Below are positions 22,030-32,444 of a stretch of DNA of 64,000 nucleotides, piece after piece. The notes beneath the pieces are model-generated. The model worked only from the letters and a program-made list of their open reading frames with translations, was not told the DNA's origin and ran no database searches. Both the position numbers and the translations under genes were made by a program. The stretch is taken from NCBI GenBank assembly GCA_946406115.1, contig OX291549.1, positions 25,133,901 to 25,197,900 of the forward strand, written 5' to 3'. Origin of the DNA: Apoda limacodes. Taxonomy: Eukaryota > Arthropoda > Insecta > Lepidoptera > Limacodidae. Every line of letters begins with the position of its first letter. Position 1 is the stretch's first letter.

Positions 22030-22302
22030 TCCTACAAATATTATAAATACAAAAGTTTCTTTGTCTGTCTGTTTGTTACTTCATAACTCATACACCTGGA
22101 CTGATTTAGATGAAATTTGGTATGAAGATAGCTTGAGTCCCGGAGAAGGACAGAGGAGGTTTTATCCCAAAAAAATCAGAGTTTGAAGCAGCAATGACTA
22201 AAACCGAGCTTAAACGAACACTTAAGGAGTCAATAGTAAAATAAGGGGTTGGCTTAAGAATCCCACACCAATTTAGGGCTGGTGGACCCGCTGGCAAAAT
22301 TT
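22030..22302 (+). mobile_element. Helitron-like short repeat, copy 4 (diverged)
   Basis: AATATTATAAATACAAAAG, TTTGTCTGTCTGTTTGTTAC, a GATGAAATTTGGTATG core and AATTTAGGGCTGGTGGACCC follow the family order. The CTAG terminus has decayed to an AAAATTTATT sequence. Confidence 0.6.
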
Positions 22303-22319
22303 ATTAATTACCAGCTATC

Positions 22320-22553
22320 TCATTAATATTATAAATGTATGGATGTTTGGTTGTTACTAAATTCCGCTTCAACCACTGGATGGATCGGGATAAAACTTGG
22401 CATACATATAGGTTACAAACGAATTCCACGAACGAACCATAGCTGCAGCTAGAGCTTGGTAAAGCAAACTTCTTTAGTATAATCAAGGGGTTGCCGTAAG
22501 AATACCACGCCGATAACCAAATTTAGGGCGGGCGGAGCCGGGGTAAAAAGCTA
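22320..22553 (+). mobile_element. Helitron-like short repeat, copy 5, CTAG end preserved
   Basis: It runs from ATTAATATTATAAATGTATG through a GATCGGGATAAAACTTGG core and GCCGATAACCAAATTTAGGG to GGCGGAGCCGGGGTAAAAAG, then CTAG and T. It lies head-to-tail with copy 4, only about 20 bp apart. Confidence 0.65.
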
Positions 22554-22737
22554 GTTACTATATATATATATAAGTCACTGCTTAACCTAACTTACCCACG
22601 GGTTTACTGGAAGAAATCGCATAATGTGATACACAAACGTGTATGTAACGTGACTGGAATGCAACGCTACCAAATATTCTGAATGCAGTTTTAATAAAAT
22701 AAAGCATTTTTTTAATTTTCAAATGTTCAGGTTTTTT

Positions 22738-22880
22738 TGGAAATCATACAACGGATACAAATACTTTCATACTTTCTTTTGTAAATACATACATATCATA
22801 CGTAGAAACATCGAGACTTAAGACGAATACGAATATTTATCACATAAATGTTTGTCTTGTGCGGGGATGGAACCCGAGAA
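22738..22880 (-). mobile_element. tRNA-derived SINE, family A, copy 4 (truncated)
   Basis: CATACAACGGATACAAATAC, CATACATATCATACGTAGAA, a diverged GAGACTTAAGACGAATACG and GGGGATGGAACCCGAGAA (decayed B-box complement) match the body of the family. Both ends are missing. Confidence 0.6.
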
Positions 22881-22884
22881 TATT

Positions 22885-23530
22885 GTGTTTTAAGCTACTG
22901 CATTTGTAAAACAATTGTTTAGGCAACGTATAGGTATAGTATTAATTGATTTGGAATGTAAATAAAGTGTGAACAAGAAAATCACTTGGAAACACACCCA
23001 CACAACATGCACACAATTTAACGAGGTCACTTTAACTACTAAGTGATTGCATAATATTGCAGTCATTACTCGTTATTGGCAACTCGTTAGTCGAACATAT
23101 AACGGTCGATCGATGCAATATGACGGGAAGTCTGCCGAAAGCTCACCGAATATTATTCTATAATCTTCAATAAGGGGTTGCAAAACAAATCTTATCCGAT
23201 TTATTCAAGTATTTTTCTATTTGTGTTTGAAAATGAATATGGTGGTATCATAGGCGTATCCAGGGGGCTTAATCCCATAAATAGTTTATATTAAAGGTCC
23301 TTCAATATGTATGAATCTTATCAAAAACTCTGAATCCTGCCCCGAAAATAAAAGTCTGCAGAAATCTCTCAAAAAAATCCTGGATACGCCCATGGGTGCT
23401 ATGTAAACAAGATAGAAATGCTGAAATGTACCTTATTACAATTGCTTCTTTTCTTTTAATTAGTAAAAGTCACAATTACATGTGTTCACGAGGGTATAAA
23501 AGAATAGACTAATTTAGTCCAAATAGTTCT
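22885..23530. other. non-coding stretch
   Basis: No gene was recognised. A CCCATAAATAG...CCCCGAAAATAAAAGTC region near 23270-23390 may be an old repeat, flanked by CGTATCCAGGGGG and the inverse CTGGATACGCC, an inverted repeat of about 130 bp span. Confidence 0.4.
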
Positions 23531-23534
23531 TCGC

Positions 23535-24131
23535 AGGAATACTCATGTCTTATTTCTTCTTTATAACGTCCTGTCTAATACAAAATCACCGGCATATTTA
23601 AAAGAGTATTTCACTTTTATTGGTTTTCCTTTACTTCGTGAATCTACAAGCCTGTTAAGAACTCCTACACACATTCACATATGTATAATCAATCATTTAC
23701 TGTGAAAGTAATTAGGTCGTCGAATACATTACCTTTGGACATAAAACGAGCTCAGTTCTTGATAACATTTAAGAAACTAATAATTTCACACTTAATAAAT
23801 AAAGATAAAAAAGTTGTATATTACTATCTCTAGTATAATTTCTAATATTCGTATGTATGTTTGTATGTATTTTTTTTCTTATATATAGTTATATAGTATT
23901 TATGTAATTGTATTTACTCTTGCATTGTTTAATATATATAATACTTTGTTCGTTTATTAATTTATCTTAACGCACCACTATCTTAAATTTTTTAACTTTA
24001 ATTTCAACCCAAAGTTTATCTGAGAGAGATCGCGCCAAAGCGATAAGACCGCTATTTGTACTTCTAGTGTAAGTACTGTACTATGATTTTATTTTCTGCA
24101 ATAAAGTGTTTTAATATTATTATTATTATTA
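23535..24131 (+). pseudogene. CR1-type LINE 3' end: pol C-terminus, 3' UTR and ATT tail
   Basis: A plus-strand frame reads NTKSPAYLKEYFTFIGFP and, further on, NTLPLDIKRAQFLITFKK followed by a hydrophobic stretch and a stop near 23832. This NxLPxxIRxxxSxxxFKK pattern is typical of the very C-terminus of CR1-like non-LTR polyproteins. About 290 bp of 3' UTR follows, including GCGCCAAAGCGATAAGACCG and a TGCAATAAAGTG polyadenylation-like signal, closing in an (ATT)n run at 24114-24130. The whole reverse transcriptase core is missing. The (ATT)n tail distinguishes it from the poly-A LINEs elsewhere in the window. Confidence 0.75.
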
Positions 24132-24225
24132 ATTTTATTCACCATTAATTTTTAATAGCAAACTGACAAAGTTTCTGCCAAGCTTCTAACTCCAACTGCT
24201 GCACGATAATGAATGATCGGCCCAT

Positions 24226-24478
24226 CCCCCCGACCGTTCACGGCACGGTCGAAATACTTATAATTGTTAGGCGGCCTCGGCACGTACTAACGGCCCCAGA
24301 CAACGATCTCGCTATCCGGATAACGAGCTTAGTCTCAAAGACCTCGCCTTAAAGGGCCTCCCCCTCACACGACGCCGACGTCCCCGGGTTCGTCGGCGAA
24401 CACACGGACCTACCTCATATACGAGGTATCAAAGAGTGCCAGGCGTTTTTCGCCCCCACTCAACCGCAAAAAATAATG
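24226..24478 (+). mobile_element. GC-rich LINE-like segment, forward half
   Basis: GGCACGTACTAACGGCC, GACAACGATCTCGCTATCCG, CGTCCCCGGGTTCGTCG and a CGCCCCCACTCAACCGC end parallel 51115-51290. It is markedly GC-richer than its surroundings. It stops where the 51-kb copy continues toward the poly-A tail. Confidence 0.6.
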
Positions 24479-24481
24479 ACC

Positions 24482-24715
24482 GTCAGTTTTTTTTTCTGAC
24501 TGACTATGCAGTTGGCTGATTCAGTCATTACTGCTCCACCGACTTTTGGGACGAGGCTCTGAAGGAGTCTCAGCCCATATAGCGCCCAACGCTCAAGGGC
24601 TCGGCCCCTCGGCTTGGGTTATCGCTCTTGGGGTTGTCCCTTCTACCAGCGTGAGCCTCGAACCCGAAGGTGAGTCAGCGCCAGGAGGGGAGTTCCCCAA
24701 ATCATCCACGGTATT
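24482..24715 (-). mobile_element. GC-rich LINE-like 3' tail, reverse half with poly-T
   Basis: Starting with a T-run at 24486-24494, CTGACTGACTATGCAGTTGG and CATTACTGCTCC are the complement of the 3' end at 51450-51510. The match continues outward to GGAGTTCCCC near 24700. It abuts the forward half at 24226-24478 in convergent orientation. The open frame of 60 codons here is spurious. Confidence 0.6.
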
Positions 24716-24729
24716 ATTGTTGCATTAGA

Positions 24730-25500
24730 ATCGGTTACACATAGGTTACATATACAACGAACACATGTGTATTAGATGCAATTAGGTAAGCCCAGCTTTG
24801 AGAAGAAGATAATCAAAAAATCCAACTTGACTAGGTAGCGTTTGGTTACTTATGTAACATCTTTTCAGTGAGTTATTTGTATATCTTTGCCCAATGAAAG
24901 CTTTAACGGGAAAATTCGCCACTGAAATCGTTCAACAGACGTCGCAACCTAAGCTAAAAGGGTCGGATCTGCTTTTTATAAAGTTACCTATATGTCTAAT
25001 AATTTTAATTAAGCTGTCAACATTTTTTTTTCTAGAATTGAAATTGATTTTTTGTTGGATTTTTGGTTATTAAAATATGTGTGCAGTGTGTAGTATTAAA
25101 TACATTTACTGATTCTTGGTAAAGAAAATCCTAAAATTGCTATACTTATAATCATCAAAACCACACTAAGTAACTGAGGCCCCAAAAACCAGTAGTATAA
25201 CAATAAAATATACATATATTCTGCAATTCCAACATTGCTACTTGCATACGGTAACAACAAATTTATAATATCAAAACTATACTATTCGAACTCCAAAATT
25301 AAAAAGGAACAACAAAATAAATACCTATATATAATTAATTATACTTAATAATAGTAAAATCTACGAAAAAATTATAGAAGCAAAAAGAGTGGCGTTTTGC
25401 TGACCGAAATAATGTACATTATGCGCCTAATGTCGATAATCCAACTAAAGAGAATGAGCCAAGATTTGTAGTGTATCATACATAATTTATGTCTTTTTTA
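24730..25500. other. AT-rich sequence upstream of the candidate exon
   Basis: No repeat end is recognised. If the exon at 25506 is real, this is intronic sequence; its last 20 bp are pyrimidine-rich. Confidence 0.35.
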
Positions 25501-25505
25501 CTTAG

Positions 25506-25724
25506 CTGGATTATGACTTTAAACGCATTGACGCAGTGAACAAAATGCACCTAAGATTAGTCTTAGCGAGAGATGCGAAGAATCTAAGATACCTATTACA
25601 CAGGAACGTAGAGGGTTCCATTAACACGCTGCCGGTCGGTGAAACGATCAGCCAAATCGCACAAGCGGAATTCTTGTATTACATCGATTTAGGCAAGAAA
25701 AGAGGGATTACTGCACCGCGCTAA
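25506..25724 (+). CDS. candidate terminal coding exon of an unidentified host gene
   Basis: The frame is open from 25506, directly after TTTTTTACTTAG (a pyrimidine tract and AG acceptor), to TAA at 25722-25724, giving 72 codons. The triplet just before it in the same frame is the TAG of the acceptor itself, so the open frame and the predicted exon begin together. The product starts LDYDFKRIDAVNKMHLRLVL and ends YYIDLGKKRGITAPR. It is hydrophilic and mixed in composition, unlike translated AT-rich DNA, and has no transmembrane segment, signal peptide or known motif. AATAAA words at 25834 and 25859 could serve as polyadenylation signals. I do not recognise the family. The first ATG is at 25545, so a single-exon reading would lose 13 codons. 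No partner exon upstream could be identified. A fossil coding fragment is the alternative. Confidence 0.45.
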   Translation: MDYDFKRIDAVNKMHLRLVLARDAKNLRYLLHRNVEGSINTLPVGETISQIAQAEFLYYIDLGKKRGITAPR

Positions 25725-25869
25725 AAAATTTACTTCATTATCAAAAGATCAAATCATTTTTTAAGATCGAGTATTATTTGATTAAGAAGGTACTAAAATT
25801 GATAATAAGGTATTAATTATTGTTGTTGTGGATAATAAAATACTTATCAGATTCGTGAAATAAAAAACC

Positions 25870-26520
25870 TTTTTACTTTACATGTTGTTAAGGCTCTTTT
25901 TAATGCTAGGTATAAGCGGACTAAGGAATTGCTTTTTAAGCTCTTGTGTATAAAAGTGTTGTGTTTTTAAGTCCTCAGTCGTCTTATGAAAATCTCGTGA
26001 CTTTGTTCATTTCACAAAATACCGTCTACATACATCGTCACGAATTTAAACTAATACTATAAATGTGCCAGGAAAGGCGTTTAAATACATCAAACATACA
26101 AATGTCACTTTAAATTTTAATGAATTACGTCAAAGGTCTTGTACAATCTACGATGTTTTCAAAAGTTGGAGTGGTGGTGAATATGGTTTTTAGGGTTCTG
26201 TTCCCTAATTAGTGTAACAAAGCAGAAGAGCAGCAAAAACAATTCTGTAACTCTTGTCATAATTCAATATTTGTGACTGAAACTATTGAGCCTTGTCATC
26301 CCCTGTCGCATTGGATTTACAATATATTGCTATGCCTAACATACTTCTGCTTCAGGAAATATTTCGAGAAAACAATTCATTACTCATGTCACTTTTGTAA
26401 TGTTATTACAATAAATACTATACCAAAGACTGTATATTACTAGACTATACTATATCTAAATGTATCTATTAGTTTTGATTTTTGATAAATCGCTATCTAA
26501 AAGCAAAAGGGTATTTGGCT
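25870..26520. other. non-coding stretch downstream of the candidate exon
   Basis: No further gene was seen. TTTTTAGGGTTCTGTTCCC at about 26188-26206 resembles the AGGGTTCCGTTTTTTGCC end of the element at 62.7 kb and is probably a fragment. Confidence 0.35.
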
Positions 26521-26529
26521 ACGTTTTTC

Positions 26530-26616
26530 TTAGGTAATTACAAACGAACACTATAAATTAGGTAATTACAAACGAACACTATAAATTAGGTAATTACAAA
26601 CGAACACTATAAATTA
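26530..26616 (+). repeat. 28-bp tandem repeat, three perfect units
   Basis: The unit TTAGGTAATTACAAACGAAC plus ACTATAAA starts at 26530, 26558 and 26586, with the next TTA at 26614. The three units appear identical, which implies recent expansion. It is the only perfect array of this period with three units seen in the window. Confidence 0.9.
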
Positions 26617-27289
26617 CAAAAAAGTTTCCCTCCGATAACAAGTTTTTTTGATTTTAACGTTAGGTGCTTACTATTTGATAAAATTGCAAAGATTGCATTT
26701 AATACTGCGTTAACGTATATGCTGCCATAACAAATGTATGTACGTACAACATCACGGCTTTAATTTCTCAAAGGAAGTAGCTAGGGGCAGACATACATCC
26801 GCATCATAATATAGGTAAAGCCACTTTTCACCAACCACTTTAGTATTGTCGCAGAATAAAATGATTCGTAGCCCATCACCGCAACACTAGCTCTGATAGT
26901 GTATATGGATTAAGGTCACTTTGTGTGTAGCTTTTGAGTACCTATAAGTGGTAAAATTAAAGTCTAAGGACAGAACCATATAATCACTTTACCAATCCTA
27001 AACTAACTTTAAGGAGTAATTCAGAAATTTGACCAGAAGTATAGAAAACTAAATTACAATTATTTACCCTTGTGATTTTAATAAAATTCATCCCCCTCAC
27101 ATAAAATTTACTTCTATATAGTTTTGATAATGGGGAAATCTGCATGCCAAAGTAACTTATTACTAAAAATTAAAAGTTATTACATTATTTAAGTAATTAA
27201 TATATTTAAGTCAAACAGTTATTACATTATTTGCTTTTTTTTGAGTTTTTTCTAAAAAAAAATGTTTATATTTGTGAGAAAAACCATTA

Positions 27290-27777
27290 GTCCAGGAGGA
27301 ATCGGCGCATGAGTACCGAAAACTATTCGACCTCAATTTTTTTATGCGATCCTCTTCAAATTGCCCTTCTAATGATATAAATGCATGTTGCCATGGCGCA
27401 ACCCGGTGCCATATTGTTTAAACCGAAATTGTTTAAACAATTGCAAAGAATTGTTATTTTTCAACCGGACAAATTTTTTTCATATTCTTTATTGAAATAC
27501 CAATAAAAAAGGTCCTATGACTTTTAACGATAAAGTTAATATTTTTAAAGATATGAATTTTTAAAGGTTCGAAAAATCTTAAATTTGGGTACTTTCGACC
27601 CATGAAAAATATATTAAAAAAAAACATAATGTCTAAGTAATATTTTTTTTTAATTCTTTATACAATTGTTAATAATATTGTTGAAAGAGATTTTAAAAAA
27701 TTTCATTGTTTATATCTTTTTTTTAATTGTCAATTCCGCGCGCTCGCAAGTATGCGTCGCTTACCTCTAAGTATCGC
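27290..27777 (+). repeat. left arm of the long inverted repeat
   Basis: Landmarks outward to inward are CATGAGTACCGAAAACTATT, ATGCATGTTGCCATGGCGCA, TTGTTTAAACAATTGCAAAG, GGGTACTTTCGACCCATGAA and CGCGCGCTCGCAAGTATGCG. All recur inverted in the right arm. Confidence 0.9.
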
Positions 27778-28424
27778 TTAACGATTAACGATCTTAAATC
27801 TTGAACGAAATAAAAAAGACTGAATAACTATGAGTAAAAAACAAAGGATGATCAGTTGAGAATCGACATGCACTAACTTGTATTTTTATTTTAAATGTTA
27901 TATATAATCAATAATTTTGTCACAAGAACAAACAAAGATCTCGAGGTTTTATACAAAGAGTAACCTTGAAAGAATAAAAAACAAAGAAAAGAATCTTTTT
28001 CTTATATAGACACAATCGTACACGCACTATGATACATGTACGTAAAATTATTTTTATTTAATTCATTAGAATGTTTTTTCTAAACATTCAAGTGCGTACC
28101 CAATATATTTTTATTATTTATAAATAATTGTGATTTAAAAAAATAGTCAAATACCATTATATCTTATTATTGTTGATATAAATGCAAAAATTACTATGAT
28201 AATAACAAAAAAGTAATATAAACTAATAAAAAAGTAATTTTAATTACATGTTTCGATTTATGCTTAAATAACTTTTGAAAAATTGATTTCAGAAAAAAAT
28301 TTATTAAAAACAAATTGTAGACAATTTAATAATTAATAACATTGCTCTCTTTAACAATCTTGACAAAGTTGATAGTTTTTAAGATAAATGATAAATAATG
28401 ATTCGAGACACAGAGAGGCCGACA

Positions 28425-28879
28425 GCGATACTTAGAGGTAAGCGACGCATACTTGCGAGCGCGCGGAATTAACAATTAAAAAAAAGATATAAACAATGAA
28501 ATTTTTTAAAATTTCTTTTAACAATATTATTAACGATTGTATAAAGAATTAAAAAAAAATATTACTTAGACATTATGTTTTTTTTTAATATATTCTTCAT
28601 GGGTCGAAAGTACCCAAATTTGAGATTTTTCGAACCTTTAAAAATTCATATCTTTAAAAATTTTATTGGTATTTCAATAAAGAATATGAAAAAAATTTGT
28701 CCGGTTGAAAAATAACAATTCTTTGCAATTGTTTAAACAATTTCGGTTTAAACAATATGGCACCGGGTTGCGCCATGGCAACATGCATTTATATCATTAG
28801 AAGGGCAATTTGAAGAGGATCGCATAAAAAAATTGAGGTCGAATAGTTTTCGGTACTCATGCGCCGAATTCTCCTGGAC
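28425..28879 (-). repeat. right arm of the long inverted repeat
   Basis: It begins GCGATACTTAGAGGTAAGCG and mirrors the left arm in order. Differences include a missing segment of about 40 bp beside ATTTTATTGGTATTTC and scattered substitutions (for example TTTGAGATTTTTCG against TTTAAGATTTTTCG in complement). The arms have therefore diverged only modestly since they last matched. Confidence 0.9.
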
Positions 28880-28889
28880 TACATCTTCT

Positions 28890-29930
28890 ATGACACTAAA
28901 ATTACTGTTAAAAGTATTGTATTATAAATAAGCGCATTAAAAAATAGACGTTCAAATAGGTTCTGTCTTTAAGTCATAAAAACAAATCTCGTTATTAGGC
29001 ACCAGTATTAAAAGGCCTCATTAATTTAAGAGAATTTCTCTAAAACACAGCAATCATTATTTTGACGAACAATGATAGTTGAAAAGGTTTTATCAAAAAC
29101 ACAAAGGCATTGTAAGTTAATTGGATATCTCATTCCATCACAGAGAAATATTAGTTTCATTTCATTTGATCAGTAAGCTCTGTCTATTAATGATTATTTT
29201 CAAAAGAATTCACAAAGGAATAATACTAATTGGAGGTTTCTTGTTATGTTATTTGATATGTATTTGTACTAGTTATTGCGCTTTTACACAATAAACTCCC
29301 AGTTGACCTATTTGTAGTTATTTGTTGTTTTTATTTTGGGTTTACACCATAATCAATTATAGATTAAAGCTTGTGTGTAGTACCATTTTCACAATAAAAT
29401 TGTAAATTATAGGAGAGAAAAACATGTTTTTCAATTAATCTTTTTCTTGGATTCTATTGTGCGGTAGTACGATATATATATCTCCCATTCTTTAGTTTTG
29501 TGATTTTTTTATTATTTGTCGTTATGAAATCTACCGTCTGTAAAAATTCCAGCTCGGTAGATATTACAGTTCAAAAGATCCTTTTAAGATCGAACCGCTA
29601 GACAATAGGCTTTTGGGTACGGAACCCTAAAAACGAATACTTCCTTGTAAGTGCCAACGTCAGAAAGAGTCAGTATTTGTAAATATGTTAATGAAAGGAT
29701 ATAAATTAAGTAAGGATGTCTGACGAAGAACACGTTGTTTGCTAGGGACCATTAATATTAAATAATATAATGTATGTAGGGACGCTACACCGCGCTACGA
29801 AGCTACACCAGGCTACGCGATCGTAGCAGCCGAAACGCCGAGTCTTCGCTTGTATACACTTTGAAGATTTGTAGAGTTTTTTTTAGTTAAAAACTGTAAA
29901 GTTTACCCGATATTGTCACCTCCCCAGGGA
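28890..29930. other. AT-rich stretch with short repeat fragments
   Basis: No gene was found. TTTTGGGTACGGAACCCT at 29610-29627 is the 3' word of the family described at 62.7 kb. Positions 29780-29860 repeat CGCTAC/GGCTACG words (ACACCGCGCTACGAAGCTAC) also seen loosely at about 35575-35640. Confidence 0.4.
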
Positions 29931-29935
29931 TTGAA

Positions 29936-31215
29936 ATTCAAAATTTTTCTTCTTAAGCGACGCTTACGGCATTAAATGAAACCGTACTCTAAATTTATTA
30001 TTTTTATCCTTAGCGATATGTGCTGGGCGATGATGGCAGTCAACAGAAAAAATTTTATACGCGTTCATACTCTTGTAGGAGTTAAATTAAAAAAAACAAA
30101 AAAATTACATTATTCCTACAAAGCTTTCGCATTTTCGTTTGAAAAAGTTATATCATGCTGCACGCGATTTAGACACTTACGGGTTGATTTTCAAAACATC
30201 TTTTTTTAACGAATCCTACAATACAAAATCAACGCGAGCTCCAAATCTTAATTTCTATCCTTAGCGATTTGGCGATGATTGTTCAGTCAGTACTTTTTTT
30301 GCACACAAACATTGTCACTCTCTTTCTCCGCTTTAGACATGTTTCATTAATTGTGTTGAAAAACATGTATGTATATTTTACAAAGTTTAGGGCAAAGTTG
30401 ATCATAAATAATCCAAGCAAACTGCCTTTTACTTATCTCCCCTTAAGGATTGAATTTTAAAAACACTGAAAGACATGTTTTAAACCCGATTTTAATGTCC
30501 CTGAAATACATTGTTTCATCAATTGTGATAAAAAACATGAACTATGATAAACATGAGCTTTAAGTATACTTGACTATTAAATATCATTTCCTATACAAAA
30601 TTTACTACCTACCCTTCCTGAATTTTTAGAAACTCCAAAACTCAAAACATATTTATCCAAATTACAAGTAAATTGAGGATATCAATATTTTATCCCAAAC
30701 GAACTCACTTTCGATTCGATTCGATTATATTTTAGTTGTATATAAGTAGTTTAGTAATATTTTAAGAAACAATAAAATACCTGCGTATTTTACTATTTGT
30801 AACGAAATGCATCAATACTGAGTTACAAATAAACTGGACCATATAAATATTATATCCATTACAAACTGTGTCATCCCTTTTCTCCCGTTAGGGTTCAAGT
30901 GTGAAAAACCGAAATACGTGTTTTATTAACTGTGCTGTAGAGCATTAAAACTAAGGTTCAAGTTAATTTATGTAGTTATTATTTTCTATACAAATTTTGC
31001 CACCAAGTTCGATTGCGAAAAACCCTCTTACGTGTTAAACAAAACCGAAATACGTGTTTAATGAATTGTGTTGGCAAATTTGATGTAAATTTGACTATAT
31101 TATTATTATTTCACACACATATATAACAAAACCACACAAATTTCAAAACAAACTGCCTTTAGTGGTTGAATGTTAAAACACCCTGAAATGCGTTTTTCAA
31201 TATTGCTTTTGAAAT
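29936..31215 (+). repeat. decayed modular repeat array (TTGAATTTTAAAA / CCGAAATACGTGTTT modules)
   Basis: The region contains repeated modules of about 150-250 bp. Each has a CTTAAGGATTGAATTTT-type word, a CCTGAAATACRTGTTT-type word, TCATTAATTGTGTTG, and TTTCCTATACAAAATTTAC. Modules near 29950, 30310, 30480, 30880 and 31030 can be aligned by eye. The 30840-30960 module is matched in inverted orientation at about 47140-47275. The 77- and 63-codon open frames here are spurious. Confidence 0.55.
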
Positions 31216-31234
31216 CTCAATATCTCAAGTTTCA

Positions 31235-31670
31235 ACTCAAGTATTTTATTTCATTCAAAGGCAAGACTCTGTGCCGCCTGTAACCAACGACTCCCCGCTA
31301 CCTTTACAAGATCATCTGTCCATCTAGCGGGAGGCCGTTCCACGCTGCGCTTTCCGGTTTGTGGTCGCCACTCGAGAACCTTCTTCCCCCATCGGCCATC
31401 GGTTCTTCGACCTATGTGCCCTGCCCATTGCCACTTCAGCTTTGCGATTCGGTGAGCTATGTCGGATTTCATCATTCCTGATTCGATCACGTATGGAAAC
31501 TCCGAGCATAGCTCTTTCCATCGCCCGTTGAGCGACCTTGAGCTATCGCATAAGGCCCATAGTTAGCGGCCACGTCTCAGTGCCGTTAGTCATCACTGGC
31601 AACACACACTGGTTGAAGACTTTTGTCTTTGGTTTAAGTCGGATTTTGGTACTACACGTCGGCTGGCGGC
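31235..31670 (-). pseudogene. RTE-type LINE 3' end with C-terminal protein tail
   Basis: Minus-strand frame 31490-31251 includes SDIAHRIAKLKWQWAGHIG, then a RRTDGRWGKKVLEWRP segment, RPPARWTDDLVKVAGSRW and a final LQAAQSLAF. This is the C-terminal tail I associate with lepidopteran endonuclease-reverse transcriptases. Upstream DNA to about 31670 carries CCAGTGTGTGTTGCCAGTGA in complement, the same segment as in the 1.5-kb copy, in a different frame, so at least one shift separates the parts. The reverse transcriptase core and endonuclease are absent. This is the best-preserved of the three copies of the family. Confidence 0.85.
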
Positions 31671-32230
31671 GACCTTACGGTGACTAAAATTGATAACAGT
31701 TTATTTTTAATTTCTCTTATTTCCCTTCTGTTTGATATCCTTAAAGTAAATTCCCGTTGTGCAATCTAGGCCCTTACTGACGATAGAACATACGGACAGT
31801 CACCCTTCCCCGTCTAGAAAGGCGGCCACAAAGTTAGTCAAACTAATAAACATAAGGTAGCAGTTTTGATCCACGGACCTCAGAATAAACACCTTATATA
31901 TACATGTTAACTTTAACGTGTAGTTAATGTTTGTAGGCTAAAATCAATTACCTCGCCAAAGCGTTGTCGACTTAATTAATGCAGCTCTACTCATGACCGT
32001 ATGAATAGCGTGTAGTTCAATCTAATTTACATGACAATTGTTAACCCCAACTTTAATTTACATAACAATTGTTAGTAATAGTCCCAACTTTACATAGAAA
32101 CGAGTACATTATTTACAATACGTGTAGGATTTTAGTGTACCTGTTATTTAAAATTTAGGAATATTGTTTCCTACCTTCCAATATTTAGGCACCTACATAG
32201 GTACCTAAAATATTATAAGCCTTACATTGA

Positions 32231-32440
32231 CAGGCTCTTTGGTTCAGTGGGTAAGCCTGCCTTCTGATACGAGGGACGTGGGTTCGATTCCCGTACATTT
32301 TTGTGATGAATAATTGTGTTTATGTTTTCTATGTATAATGTGTATGTATATACAAAACAAATGTATTAACATTTGCATACGTTGTTTGGTATTCATATGA
32401 TAGGCATTGCTTAGTTTGGGACCAGACGATTTTTACATAT
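32231..32440 (+). mobile_element. tRNA-derived SINE, family A, copy 5 (good tRNA-like head)
   Basis: GGCTCTTTGGTTCAGTGGGT (A box) and GTGGGTTCGATTCCCGT (B box, with a foldable T-arm) are spaced as in a tRNA. The head occupies about 32232-32298. The body ends TTTGGGACCAGACGATTT, so the GGCGCTGTGTG tail is partly lost. Confidence 0.85.
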
Positions 32441-32444
32441 TTTT

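Larger units (their letters stand above)
27290..28879. mobile_element. 1590-bp long-terminal-inverted-repeat (foldback) DNA element with TA target duplication
   Basis: The left end starts GTCCAGGAGGAATCGGCGCA and the right end is its near-perfect complement (TGCGCCGAATTCTCCTGGAC). Both are flanked by TA (27288-27289 and 28880-28881). The arms, about 488 bp on the left (to 27777) and 455 bp on the right (from 28425), stay complementary throughout, ending at GCGACGCATACTTGCGAGCG and its complement. The main difference is a length change near 27505-27545. The centre of about 650 bp is AT-rich and lacks a convincing open frame. TA duplication suggests the Tc1/mariner superfamily, with mobility supplied in trans. 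A transcript through it would form a long double-stranded RNA. Confidence 0.85.

Noticed and set aside
26530..26616. CRISPR-like array
   Set aside because: The 28-bp units are directly adjacent with no spacers and the DNA is eukaryotic.
32232..32298. Functional tRNA gene
   Set aside because: The head has A and B boxes, but it is continuous with a SINE body repeated elsewhere and the acceptor stem does not close.
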